DNA from: Aquimarina acroporae | Lineage (GTDB): Bacteria > Bacteroidota > Bacteroidia > Flavobacteriales > Flavobacteriaceae | NCBI RefSeq assembly: GCF_023195925.1 | Contig: NZ_JALPRE010000006.1 | Span: 248,001 to 312,000, forward strand | Length of the DNA stretch: 64,000 bases | Direction: 5' to 3' | Part shown: positions 16,077 through 24,771 of the stretch, one piece after another | Numbering within the stretch: the first letter of the stretch is position 1 | Layout of the letters: each line of letters starts with the position of its first letter | Translations under genes and position numbers: made by a program | The notes under the pieces: model-generated | Databases searched by the model: none | What the model was told of the DNA's origin: nothing | What the model saw: only the letters and a program-made list of their open reading frames with translations

Positions 16077-16589
16077 ATGCATCTAGAAAGTTACATACGA
16101 AATATTCCAGATTTTCCTAAGCCGGGAATTGTTTTTAAAGATATTACTCCCTTGCTGGCAGATCCTAATGCTCTTTTGAAGACCGCCAATGAACTGGCTA
16201 AATTATGCCCAAATGATATTAAAATTGACAAGGTTGTTGGTATAGAATCAAGAGGTTTTATCATCGGAGGTATGTTGGCAGAGCGATTACAGGCAGGGTT
16301 TATTCCTGTAAGAAAAAAAGGAAAATTACCGTATCAAGTAACTTCACAAAGCTATGGTTTAGAGTATGGAGAAGATACTCTTGAGATACATACCGATGCT
16401 ATTAAACCTGGGGAACATGTTTTGATTCATGATGACGTATTGGCAACCGGAGGAACTGCAGCTGCGGTTTGTACTTTGGTAGAAGAATTAGGTGGAGTAG
16501 TGGTGCAATGTAATTTTATTATGGAACTTGGTTTTCTAAAAGGCGCTAACAAACTTAAGGTTCCTATTGCTTCGTTATTAAATTATTAG
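16077..16589 (+). CDS. apt: Adenine phosphoribosyltransferase
   Basis: A 170-aa purine-salvage enzyme that makes AMP and pyrophosphate from adenine and PRPP in the cytoplasm. The PRPP-binding motif VLIHDDVLATGGTAAA (residues ~121-136) and the opening IRNIPDFPKPGIVFKDITPL are diagnostic, and the length is standard. A TATATTTG promoter element lies at 16049-16056. The gene is the first conserved gene after the tRNA-Arg and probably marks the return to core chromosome. A hairpin terminator follows. Confidence 0.97.
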   Translation: MHLESYIRNIPDFPKPGIVFKDITPLLADPNALLKTANELAKLCPNDIKIDKVVGIESRGFIIGGMLAERLQAGFIPVRKKGKLPYQVTSQSYGLEYGEDTLEIHTDAIKPGEHVLIHDDVLATGGTAAAVCTLVEELGGVVVQCNFIMELGFLKGANKLKVPIASLLNY

Positions 16590-16597
16590 TTTTAAAA

Positions 16598-16625
16598 AAA
16601 GCCTCCCAAAAGGAAGGCTTTTCGT
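16598..16625. terminator. Terminator between convergent apt and 16651 gene
   Basis: AAAGCCT (16598-16604) pairs with AGGCTTT (16615-16621), with A-run before and T-run after, so it can work in both directions. Confidence 0.7.
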
Positions 16626-16650
16626 TCAACTCTATTTATAAAAAGACTAC

Positions 16651-17469
16651 CTATTGTTTGGTAGTTGCGATTATTGCCCCATCTTTTGCTTTTTCTCCGT
16701 AAATACTTATTGCGGTTTCTGGTTTTAAGAAATCTACTTCTGCTAATTCATCAGATTTAGCAAGTTTATCGAGAGTAGCAAAATCTACCTCCTTACCATC
16801 GATGATAATTAACTTTTCAATATCTGGGTTGTCGATAAAATTATATCGCTGGCCTTTTCCTTTTTGGAAAGAAGGTATTTGCTGTCCATTGAAAAAGAAG
16901 TTCCCATTCTCATCTTCATCAAAAGTGAAAGATCTCATGATTTGATCTTTAAATTTTGTGATATCAAAATTATTCTGACTAAATATGGAGTCCATATCTT
17001 TATTAAAATCAAAATTAAAAGCAAAATTGTGCTTTTGCATTAAGCTATCCATAGCTGCTTTAGGAAAATGAAAAGAATGATGATTGCCTAAAGTGGCAAT
17101 GTCAAAAGAACCAGATTGAGTTATATAGAGACTCTCGTCTTTGAATCCTAATTCTATTTCTGAAATTGGATTAGAAGATGATGAAGAATATTGACTTTTA
17201 GAATTTCCTCTTTTAAGTATAATACTCAAACTAGTAATTTCATTTTGTTCATTATACTCTACTTTTTTGAGAATTAATTCGATGCCATTCTCAGAGAAAA
17301 ATGTTTGTAAATCTTTCAGTTCTTTCTCTGTGGTGTTTTTGCTAATAATTGCCGTAACTTCATCAGATTGCGAAGTGTAAAGGGTTTCATTGTTTTCTGA
17401 ATGAGCTGTAAACGCAGTTAATGAAAACATGCCTAGTATACTAATGCCCAGTATGATCCACTTTTTCAT
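16651..17469 (-). CDS. Secreted protein with BlaR1-tail-like C-terminal domain
   Basis: A 272-aa protein with a signal peptide (IILGISILGMFSLTAFTAHS). The middle contains KNTTEKELKDLQTFFSENGI, closely matching NKNSTEKDFENIKKTLKDKF in the M56 protein at 17798. The C-terminal block around LIIIDGKEVDF...SIYGEKAKDGAIIATTKQ matches the C-terminus of that protein, and both resemble the plug-type motif of TonB-dependent receptors (IxVLKG.A.A.YG..A.nGVI.I.TK). It is therefore a stand-alone relative of the periplasmic part of its neighbour. Function unknown; it may be a partner or decoy of the BlaR1-like sensor. Confidence 0.65.
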   Translation of the reverse strand: MKKWIILGISILGMFSLTAFTAHSENNETLYTSQSDEVTAIISKNTTEKELKDLQTFFSENGIELILKKVEYNEQNEITSLSIILKRGNSKSQYSSSSSNPISEIELGFKDESLYITQSGSFDIATLGNHHSFHFPKAAMDSLMQKHNFAFNFDFNKDMDSIFSQNNFDITKFKDQIMRSFTFDEDENGNFFFNGQQIPSFQKGKGQRYNFIDNPDIEKLIIIDGKEVDFATLDKLAKSDELAEVDFLKPETAISIYGEKAKDGAIIATTKQ

Positions 17470-17797
17470 ACGTATTATTTTTGGTTATTTATTTTAAGGT
17501 GTTTTACAGTTTACCTTAATTACGATGAATTATAGTGGGTGTTGCAAAAAGATAATTTTTTAAACTAAAAAAAGGATTATAGTGCTCGTTTTGTAACGTA
17601 TAATCGCCATCCGAATATGAGGAGTTGTAATTTTGATGCCTTGGCTAAGTCTAACCTCCGTTTTGTAAAACTTGGTAGAATGAACTTATTTAATTTAGCT
17701 AAAAAAGAAAATAATTGTTTTTTCATGATAGATACGAAAATACAAAAAACTCAACGTTCATCGGTGAGTTTTCTGAATAAAGACTTTGTGAGAGAAT
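17470..17797. other. 328-bp intergenic region
   Basis: It holds the upstream region of the 16651-17469 gene and the terminator of the M56 gene. A 63-codon frame on the + strand (17617-17808) overlaps that terminator and the end of the M56 gene and is not believed. Nothing else is seen. Confidence 0.5.
17746..17772 (-). terminator. Terminator after the BlaR1-like gene
   Basis: AAAACTCA (17746-17753) and TGAGTTTT (17765-17772) form a stem; read on the minus strand it ends in a T-run. Confidence 0.65.
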
Positions 17798-19393
17798 CTA
17801 TTTTTTAGTGGTTATTTCTACAACACCATTTTTTGCTTCTTTTCCGTATTTTTCAATTGCTTTTTCTCCCTTGTATACATTTATTTCCTTAATGTCATCA
17901 GAGTCTAATTTTTCCATTTCTTTTTTCGTGGCTTTTTTACCGTCAATAATGATAAGTGGTTCGCCATCTCGATCTCCAGAAATAAATGCAAAGGTTTTTT
18001 TATCATCGGTACGTATTTCAAAAATGTCATTACTGTCGCCTTCGTGAATTTCCTCAATAATTACCTTACCGTTTTTATCTTTTTTTCTGATAACTTTTGC
18101 TTTTTTTCCTCCAGGAACAACATATATTTCGTGATCTTCGTTATCGTTGTCGGTATCAATTTCAATGATTTGTTCAATGTGTTTTCCATCTTTGTTTACC
18201 CAAACATAACTAGAATTGGTAGACGCTTTGCCAATGTTTATGGAATTAGTTTGATCATTATAAGTTATTATAAAAGGTTGAATGGCAGCGTCGTCTTCAA
18301 TTGCATAATTGACATTGCTTTTCTCTGAAGAAGCCTCTATTTCAATGCTTGTAATTTCATTACTTCCATTTCTTTTAATATCACTGAATTTAATAGTGAC
18401 TTTAAATTTGTCCTTCAGCGTTTTTTTAATGTTCTCAAAATCTTTCTCTGTAGAATTTTTGTTCACTTCGAATTTTACAACCTTTTGGTTATCTGCTATA
18501 GATTCTTCCTTAGGAGTTAAGTGAGTATCTTCCTTAAGCATAATGACTTCTTTGGTATTAAAACTCCATAAAAACAATCCTAAAAGTGGTAAAATGAACA
18601 TTGTTTTTAAAGCATTTTTCTTTTGCGAATTTCCTTTGTTTAACATGACTATTCGTTTTTTGATTAATGATTGATAAAAATTATTTGTGATAGAAGAGTA
18701 GTTGTTTGAACATACTCTTACAAGAGTAAGTTGATACTCTTTTTTTGAAACAGTGTTGATTACAGCTTCTCGGTCTGCAATAAATTCAAGATTTTGCTCC
18801 ACCCCATGTTTAAAAAACCATACAAATGGGTTAAACCATTGAAATATCATAAAAGTGTTTATCAGTACAATATCTAGTGTGTGTAATTGTGTAACATGAA
18901 TCTTTTCATGAGCAAGAATCATTTCTAATTCATGATGCTCATGCAGTGATGGGTTATATACAATTGTATTGAAAAAAGAGAAAGGAGCAATCTCGTCTTT
19001 TACTTCTATAATAGTATAGTTATCTACTTTTTTGGAACTATTTTCTTTGAATAATTTGTGTAATGATAATAATTGTAATACAAAACGAATAAGCAACACC
19101 AGAACTCCAATACTGTATATGACAAGTCCCACTAGCCACCAGTTGATTTTGGTGATCTCTTCAGGTTGAGTTAGAATAATTTCTTGAGGTACCATTGTAA
19201 CTCCAGGACGCTCTACAAAAACGATAGTATTAAATTCTACCAGAGGTAACAGAACAGAAATAATCATCCCAGAGAGAAGGAAATGCCTGTTGATGGTAAA
19301 AAAAGTATCTTTTCTTAGTAAAAAATAGTACACCAAAGAAAATATAGATAGTAATAGGCAGGATTTAGATAGATATATTAAAAATGCTTCCAT
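17798..19393 (-). CDS. BlaR1-like M56 membrane metallopeptidase with plug-type tail
   Basis: A 531-aa protein. Residues 1-275 are the M56 (BlaR1/MecR1) module: several membrane helices, the zinc motif HEKIH at 162-166, the downstream EFIADREA and a last helix (MFILPLLGLFLWSF). The periplasmic C-terminus is not a beta-lactam-binding domain. It carries a STEKD...-type repeat, an acidic/lysine-rich middle and a final TonB-receptor-plug-like block (LIIIDGKKATKKEME...EKYGKEAKNGVVEITTKK). Such proteins sense a periplasmic signal and cleave the paired BlaI repressor. The gene abuts the BlaI gene at 19393. Confidence 0.9.
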   Translation of the reverse strand: MEAFLIYLSKSCLLLSIFSLVYYFLLRKDTFFTINRHFLLSGMIISVLLPLVEFNTIVFVERPGVTMVPQEIILTQPEEITKINWWLVGLVIYSIGVLVLLIRFVLQLLSLHKLFKENSSKKVDNYTIIEVKDEIAPFSFFNTIVYNPSLHEHHELEMILAHEKIHVTQLHTLDIVLINTFMIFQWFNPFVWFFKHGVEQNLEFIADREAVINTVSKKEYQLTLVRVCSNNYSSITNNFYQSLIKKRIVMLNKGNSQKKNALKTMFILPLLGLFLWSFNTKEVIMLKEDTHLTPKEESIADNQKVVKFEVNKNSTEKDFENIKKTLKDKFKVTIKFSDIKRNGSNEITSIEIEASSEKSNVNYAIEDDAAIQPFIITYNDQTNSINIGKASTNSSYVWVNKDGKHIEQIIEIDTDNDNEDHEIYVVPGGKKAKVIRKKDKNGKVIIEEIHEGDSNDIFEIRTDDKKTFAFISGDRDGEPLIIIDGKKATKKEMEKLDSDDIKEINVYKGEKAIEKYGKEAKNGVVEITTKK

Positions 19394-19752
19394 TAGTTAT
19401 CCTTTTTATCAATTACATCTAATATTTCTCTTAGCTCATCAGCAGTTATTTTTTCTTCCTTCGCAAAAAAAGAAACCATATTCTTGTAGGAATTATTAAA
19501 GTATTCCTTCATCGCTTTACTCACAAATTGATTACGATATACATCTTTGCTAATGATAGGGTAGTATTGGTGTGTTTTGCCAAATGCATTATGCGCTACA
19601 TAACCTTTGTCTTCCAGATTACGTATAATGGTAGATACTGTATTATAATGTACTGTGTTTTTTAATTCTGCTTGGACTTCTTTGGCAAATGCTTTTTCCA
19701 ATTTCCAAATAGCTTGCATGATTTCTTCTTCTTTTGCGGTGAGTTTTTCCAT
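19393..19752 (-). CDS. BlaI/MecI/CopY-family repressor
   Basis: A 119-aa winged-helix repressor, the family's normal length. LTAKEEEIMQAIWKLEKAFA opens the protein, followed by the recognition region (YNTVSTIIRNLEDKGYVAH). The C-terminal half would dimerise and contains the site cut by the partner peptidase. It shares one base with the BlaR1-like gene downstream and is thus cotranscribed. Three evenly spaced AACTA-N6-TAGTT dyads upstream (19782-19837) are the likely operators for autoregulation. Confidence 0.93.
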   Translation of the reverse strand: MEKLTAKEEEIMQAIWKLEKAFAKEVQAELKNTVHYNTVSTIIRNLEDKGYVAHNAFGKTHQYYPIISKDVYRNQFVSKAMKEYFNNSYKNMVSFFAKEEKITADELREILDVIDKKDN

Positions 19753-19781
19753 AAGGTATCCTTCTTTGAAATCAAAAGTAA

Positions 19782-19837
19782 AACTATAATTTTAGTTATA
19801 CAACTATTTTTATAGTTAATTAACTAAAATTATAGTT
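19782..19837. promoter_or_regulatory. Triple BlaI-type operator, 20-bp period
   Basis: Three 16-bp sites of the form AACTA-N6-TAGTT begin at 19782 (AACTATAATTTTAGTT), 19802 (AACTATTTTTATAGTT) and 19822 (AACTAAAATTATAGTT). The first and third also form a 17-bp perfect inverted repeat (19780-19796 and 19823-19839). They lie between the BlaI gene (start 19752) and the antiporter gene, so both could be controlled. Confidence 0.72.
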
Positions 19838-19933
19838 TTCGTGCTTTGTTTCTCATATATTTAATATAAAATGTATAAGAGATTTTATACTTTGAGATAC
19901 GAATTCTATATATTCGCAATCAAATATTTTGTG

Positions 19934-20887
19934 ATGATAATAAGCATACTTTATGTATTAATTGGTTTGGTGTTACTCGTTGTAGGAGGAGAGTTTTTGG
20001 TAAGATCTTCTGTGGCCTTGTCCTTTAGATTAAAGCTCTCTAAAATGGTTATTGGTTTAACTGTTGTTTCTTTTGCGACCTCTGCTCCAGAATTATTGGT
20101 TAGTATTCAAGCCGCTTTAGATGGTTTATCAGATATATCTTTAGGGAATGTAGTTGGGTCTAACATAGCTAATATTGGTTTGGTACTTGGTATTACTGCT
20201 ATAATAGGACCATTGGCAATTGATAAGGATTTTTATAAGTTTAACTGGCCTGTGATGGTTGTATTGTCTTTTGCTTTGTATCTGGTGTTAGATAATGATG
20301 GGATAATTAGTCAGGTTGAAGGAGGTTTGTTTATTTTATCGTTATTGGTATATCTTTTTGTTTTGATAAGAAGATCAAGAAAATTATCAAACAATGTGGC
20401 AGAAGAAGTTGATGATGCACTTCAGACAACTTCAAACTTCAAAATTTTTATATGGTTACTTATCGGTGGATGCGCATTATATTTTGGGTCTGAGTTATTG
20501 GTAAGCGGAGCTGAAGATATTGCCTTAAAGTTAGGTGTAAGTGAAGGGGTTATTGCAGTTACTCTTATAGCGGTTGGTACCAGTGTGCCTGAGTTGGCAG
20601 CTTCGGTTATTGCTGCATTAAAGCAAGAAAAGGCTATTTCATTAGGAAATCTTATTGGGTCGAATATATTTAATATTGCTTCGGTTTTAGGAATTACTTC
20701 GCTAATTCAACCTATTGCTGTGAAAGATGAAACTCTTATGGGGGTGAATATATTCTGGATGTTAGGGTTTGCAATGGTATTATTACCTCTAGCGTTTATT
20801 CCCAAAAAGATGGTGTTAACCAGGGTAAAAGGGCTTATAATTTTTGTAGCCTATTGTATTTTCATTGCCTTGGTGTTCATTGCATAG
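19934..20887 (+). CDS. Calcium/sodium antiporter (CaCA family, YrbG-like)
   Basis: The frame opens at 19871 but MIISILYVLIGLVLLVVGGE at 19934 is the likely start, giving 317 aa with ten predicted membrane helices. The two inverted alpha repeats are clear: VSFATSAPELLVSIQAAL with LGNVVGSNIANIG, and LIAVGTSVPELAASVIAAL with LGNLIGSNIFNIA. The acidic residues in the SAPE/SVPE motifs bind the cation. The protein exchanges Ca2+ for Na+ (or H+) across the inner membrane. It is divergent from the BlaI gene, sharing the triple operator region. A terminator follows at 20933. Confidence 0.94.
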   Translation: MIISILYVLIGLVLLVVGGEFLVRSSVALSFRLKLSKMVIGLTVVSFATSAPELLVSIQAALDGLSDISLGNVVGSNIANIGLVLGITAIIGPLAIDKDFYKFNWPVMVVLSFALYLVLDNDGIISQVEGGLFILSLLVYLFVLIRRSRKLSNNVAEEVDDALQTTSNFKIFIWLLIGGCALYFGSELLVSGAEDIALKLGVSEGVIAVTLIAVGTSVPELAASVIAALKQEKAISLGNLIGSNIFNIASVLGITSLIQPIAVKDETLMGVNIFWMLGFAMVLLPLAFIPKKMVLTRVKGLIIFVAYCIFIALVFIA

Positions 20888-20932
20888 GTTATGGAGTAAG
20901 ATTTACTAAGCTATATAGTATTATGATATATG

Positions 20933-20967
20933 AAAAAACCTCTGAGAAATTTCCTCAGAGGTTTTTT
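20933..20967. terminator. Bidirectional terminator
   Basis: AAAAAACCTCTGAG (20933-20946) pairs with CTCAGAGGTTTTTT, between the convergent antiporter and GSII genes. Confidence 0.88.
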
Positions 20968-21007
20968 AGCGTTTAACCAACAAATATTAGTTAGTACTCT
21001 TTATTGC

Positions 21008-22033
21008 TTATGCTAACATAGCTGCAACATCTGCTGTTTTAACAGTTTTTACAATTCTAGCAGCAATTTTATATGGGTCTCCATTTGAAGCTGGACGACG
21101 ATCTTCTAACCATCCTTTCCATCCTTTTTCTACAGTAATGATAGGAATTCTGATCGATGCTCCTCTATCAGATACTCCATAAGAGAATTCATGAATAGAT
21201 TGTGTTTCGTGATCTCCTGTTAATCTTTGGTCATTGAATTCACCATAAACTTCAATGTGTTCTTTAGTAACAGGTCTAAAAGCTTCACAAATCGTCTCGT
21301 ATACTTCTTTAGAACCGCAAGTTCTTAATACTTCATTAGAGAAGTTAGCGTGCATACCAGAACCATTCCAGTCACCTTTGATCGGTTTTGGGTGATATTC
21401 AATATAGTATCCATATTTCTCAGTAAGACGATCTAATAAGTAACGAGCTACCCAAATCTCATCTCCGGCTTTTTTAGCTCCTTTAGAGAATAATTGAAAT
21501 TCCCACTGTCCACTAGCAACTTCTTGGTTGATTCCTTCAAAGTTAAGTCCAGCATCAATACAAAGGTCTGCATGCTCTTCAACGAAGTCTCTACCGTGAG
21601 TGTTTTTACCACCTACAGAACAGTAGTACATTCCTTGAGGGCCTGGATAACCACCAACAGGGAATCCTAAAGGTAGTTGAGTGTTTTTGTCCATGATAAA
21701 GTATTCTTGCTCAAAACCAAACCAGAAATCGTTATCATCATCATCAATTGTTGCTCTTGCATTAGATTCGTGTGGCGTACCGTCAGCATTCAAAACTTCC
21801 GTCATTACTAGGTATCCATTTCTTCTTGTTGGATCAGGATAGATAGCTACTGGCTTTAATAAACAGTCAGAAGAACCTCCTTCTGCTTGTTTTGTAGAAC
21901 TACCATCAAATGACCATACTGGACAATCTTCAAGCTTCCCGCTAAAGTTTTCTTCGATTTTTGTTTTACTTCTTAGATTAGCAGTTGGCTTATATCCATC
22001 CAACCAAATGTATTCTAATTTAGACTTGCTCAT
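21008..22033 (-). CDS. glnA: Glutamine synthetase, GSII type
   Basis: A 341-aa enzyme from the ATG at 22033 (MSKSKLEYIWLDGYKPTANL); an upstream ATG at 22069 would add 12 residues unlike the family. It makes glutamine from glutamate, ammonia and ATP. Motifs are FWFGFEQEYFIMD (metal-binding glutamates), GDWNGSGMHANFSN and HEFSYGVSDRGASIRIP (substrate and ATP binding). The short length and motif spelling match GSII, the eukaryote-like class found in Flavobacteriia. It is divergently transcribed from GSIII, with 220 bp between start codons. Confidence 0.94.
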   Translation of the reverse strand: MSKSKLEYIWLDGYKPTANLRSKTKIEENFSGKLEDCPVWSFDGSSTKQAEGGSSDCLLKPVAIYPDPTRRNGYLVMTEVLNADGTPHESNARATIDDDDNDFWFGFEQEYFIMDKNTQLPLGFPVGGYPGPQGMYYCSVGGKNTHGRDFVEEHADLCIDAGLNFEGINQEVASGQWEFQLFSKGAKKAGDEIWVARYLLDRLTEKYGYYIEYHPKPIKGDWNGSGMHANFSNEVLRTCGSKEVYETICEAFRPVTKEHIEVYGEFNDQRLTGDHETQSIHEFSYGVSDRGASIRIPIITVEKGWKGWLEDRRPASNGDPYKIAARIVKTVKTADVAAMLA

Positions 22034-22253
22034 AATTAACACTTTATAAATTGAACTCTTAAAGAGCACAAAATTAATCTATCTTTCAATATAACCAAAA
22101 AAAAGAGGGGGGTTAAACCATAATTTATCATCATTTTTATTAACACCCTACTTTTTTAGGGGGTATTTTGAAATATATGTAATTTTTAAATAATTAATTT
22201 TTCATTTTTTCAATCTAAACTTCTAGTATATTTGTAGCAAAACTTACTCAATT

Positions 22254-24440
22254 ATGTCTACATTAAGATTCCAAGCATTAAAAGAGACGTTAAGTCGTGG
22301 TTCTGTGACAGTTAAAGAAACCGAGCGTAGATCGGTGTTATTTGGTGAAAATGTGTTTAACCAAACCACAATGATGCAGTCCTTAACCACGGATGCTTAT
22401 ACTAGTGTTATGGATGCTATCGAGCATGGTTCAAAAATCGATCGAAGGATTGCAGACCAAATTGCTTCTGCGATGAAAGATTGGGCCTTAGCTAAAGGAG
22501 TAACTCATTATACGCATTGGTTTCAACCGCTTACAGGAGCTACCGCAGAAAAGCATGATGCATTTTTTGAAACGATTGGTAATGGACAAGCTATAGAAAA
22601 ATTTGGGGGAGGACAACTAGTACAACAAGAGCCCGATGCATCTTCTTTTCCGCATGGAGGAATAAGAAATACTTTTGAAGCAAGAGGATATACCGCTTGG
22701 GATCCAACTTCTCCTGCATTTATATATGATACCACCCTCTGTATTCCTACAGTTTTTGTGGCATATACTGGGGAAGCTTTAGATTATAAAACCCCTTTAC
22801 TAAGAGCTTTGCAGGCTGTAGATCATGCAGCTACTGCAGTTGCCAAATATTTCGATAAAAATGTTAAAAAAGTGAATGCATCTCTAGGGTGGGAGCAAGA
22901 GTATTTTTTAATAGATAGTGCTTTGGCTGAATCTAGGCCCGATATTGTTATGACAGGTAGAACACTTTTGGGGCATTCTTCTGCCAAGGGACAACAATTG
23001 GATGATCATTATTTTGGAAGTATCCCTACCAGAGCACTTAATTTCATGAAAGATCTTGAGGTAGAGTGCATGTTACTAGGGATACCAGTTAAAACGCGTC
23101 ATAATGAGGTGGCTCCAAATCAATTTGAGGTAGCTCCTATATATGAAGAAACAAATTTGGCAGTCGATCATAATTCGTTGTTAATGGATGTAATGGGTAA
23201 AATTGCGTCTCGTCACAACTTAAGAGTACTTCTTCATGAAAAACCTTTTGCCGGGGTAAATGGTTCTGGGAAACACAATAATTGGTCATTGAGTACAAAT
23301 ACAGGAATAAATCTTTTGGGTCCTGGAAAAACTCCAATGAGTAACCTTCAGTTTTTAACCTTTTTTATCAATACAATTAAAGCAATTAATGATAATGAAG
23401 AATTAATGCGAGCGGGAATAGCCTCTGCTAGCAATGACCACCGTCTTGGGGCAAATGAAGCACCTCCGGCTATTATGTCGGTTTTTATAGGGCAGCAGCT
23501 CACTGCGGTTTTAAAAGAATTAGAAGGTGTAACAGATGGGAAATTATCTCCACAAGAAAAAACCGATCTTAAATTAAATGTAGTAGGTAAAATCCCAGAA
23601 ATTTTATTAGATAATACAGATCGAAATAGAACCTCTCCGTTTGCGTTCACAGGAAATAAATTCGAGTTCAGAGCAGTAGGTTCTAAAGCGAACTGCGCAA
23701 ACCCAATGACCATACTGAACACCATAGTGGCAAAACAACTTAAAGATTTTAAAGTAGAAGTCGATAAGTTGATAGATAAAAAAGGATTAAAGAAAGACGA
23801 AGCTATTTTTAATGTACTTAGAGAGTATATAAAGAAGTCGAAAAATATACTTTTTGAAGGAAATGGATATAGTGATGAATGGGAGAAAGAAGCAAAGAAA
23901 AGAGGGCTCAGTAATAATAAAACCACTCCGGAAGCACTTCGAGCCAAGGTAGCTCAAGAAAATATCGACCTTTTTGAGAAAATGGGGGTTATGAATGAAA
24001 TAGAAGCAAAAGCCAGATATGAAATAGAGATTGAGGAATATGTTATGAGAATTCAAATTGAAGGACGTGTTTTGGGAGATATTGCTCGTAATCATGTAAT
24101 TCCTACAGGAGTGAAATATCAAAATACATTAATTAGTAATGTTTCTGGCTTAAAAGAATTGTATGGCAAGGATTTTAAGAAATACGCCAAAGAACAATTA
24201 GAGATTATAGAAGAAATTTCGGAATATATAGGAAAGATAAATGCAAAGGTCAATGAAATGACCGAAGAAAGAAGAAAGGCCAATAAAATTGAAGATTTAG
24301 AAAAAAAGGCAATGACCTATTGTAATAAGGTAAAGCCACTATTTGACCAAATAAGATATAATTGTGACAAATTAGAGTTGATTGTTGATGATGAGTTATG
24401 GCCGCTCACAAAGTATCGTGAACTTTTATTTACCAGATAG
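22254..24440 (+). CDS. glnN: Glutamine synthetase type III
   Basis: A 728-aa enzyme, the usual GSIII length, about twice GSII. MSTLRFQALKETLSRGSVTV and the block FGENVFNQTTMMQSL open the protein. The catalytic core shows GWEQEYFLIDSAL, VAPNQFEVAPIYEETNLAVD, GVNGSGKHNNWSLSTNTG and ASNDHRLGANEAPPAIMSVF. A helical C-terminal region follows. GSIII is typical of Bacteroidota and forms double-ring dodecamers. A TATATTTG element lies at about 22228-22235, just before the start. A terminator follows at 24513. Confidence 0.97.
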   Translation: MSTLRFQALKETLSRGSVTVKETERRSVLFGENVFNQTTMMQSLTTDAYTSVMDAIEHGSKIDRRIADQIASAMKDWALAKGVTHYTHWFQPLTGATAEKHDAFFETIGNGQAIEKFGGGQLVQQEPDASSFPHGGIRNTFEARGYTAWDPTSPAFIYDTTLCIPTVFVAYTGEALDYKTPLLRALQAVDHAATAVAKYFDKNVKKVNASLGWEQEYFLIDSALAESRPDIVMTGRTLLGHSSAKGQQLDDHYFGSIPTRALNFMKDLEVECMLLGIPVKTRHNEVAPNQFEVAPIYEETNLAVDHNSLLMDVMGKIASRHNLRVLLHEKPFAGVNGSGKHNNWSLSTNTGINLLGPGKTPMSNLQFLTFFINTIKAINDNEELMRAGIASASNDHRLGANEAPPAIMSVFIGQQLTAVLKELEGVTDGKLSPQEKTDLKLNVVGKIPEILLDNTDRNRTSPFAFTGNKFEFRAVGSKANCANPMTILNTIVAKQLKDFKVEVDKLIDKKGLKKDEAIFNVLREYIKKSKNILFEGNGYSDEWEKEAKKRGLSNNKTTPEALRAKVAQENIDLFEKMGVMNEIEAKARYEIEIEEYVMRIQIEGRVLGDIARNHVIPTGVKYQNTLISNVSGLKELYGKDFKKYAKEQLEIIEEISEYIGKINAKVNEMTEERRKANKIEDLEKKAMTYCNKVKPLFDQIRYNCDKLELIVDDELWPLTKYRELLFTR

Positions 24441-24512
24441 GTAGGAAATTACTTACTAGTCAACTTTTGTACTCATTTTTAACAAAATAATAATAACTGT
24501 TAAACTATTAAT

Positions 24513-24546
24513 AAAACCGTAGGAAAAACTTGTTTCTACGGTTTTT
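24513..24546 (+). terminator. Terminator after glnN
   Basis: AAAACCGTAG (24513-24522) pairs with CTACGGTTTT (24536-24545). Confidence 0.85.
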
Positions 24547-24690
24547 CCATAATGTATTTTATCGAATTCTTAAGAAAGATTCAAAATCGCCTTAATATTT
24601 TCATAAATTTGTCAATGTTAAAATGTAATTCATTTTGATATTACCCCATTAATCTTCCCCGGACTATTTATTTACCTAACAGAATTGAAG

Positions 24691-24714
24691 GATTAGAAAT
24701 TTCTAATCTTTTTT
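24691..24714 (+). promoter_or_regulatory. Palindrome with T-run in the curli leader
   Basis: GATTAGAAATTTCTAATC (24691-24708) is a perfect palindrome followed by TTTTTT, 57 bp before the csgA start codon. It has the form of an intrinsic terminator or attenuator, or a regulator-binding dyad. Which one cannot be told from sequence. Confidence 0.5.
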
Positions 24715-24771
24715 ATTCTAAACGCTCTTTACAAATTGTAATCTCATTAATCATTTTAATTTATATTACGT

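Larger units (their letters stand above)
24441..24771. other. Intergenic region with the curli operon leader
   Basis: After the glnN terminator, about 220 bp of AT-rich sequence precede csgA. They include the palindrome with T-run at 24691-24714, listed separately. No further gene is seen. The curli promoter should lie here, but I could not place it with confidence. Confidence 0.6.

Noticed and set aside
17617-17808. 63-codon plus-strand frame
   Set aside because: It overlaps the terminator and end of the M56 gene, with no ribosome-binding site or recognised family. It was considered as a gene remnant, but nothing supports that.
22523-24122. Long minus-strand frames opposite glnN, up to 199 codons
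   Set aside because: glnN on the plus strand is a clear full-length GSIII, and the antisense translations are hydrophobic nonsense with no family match.
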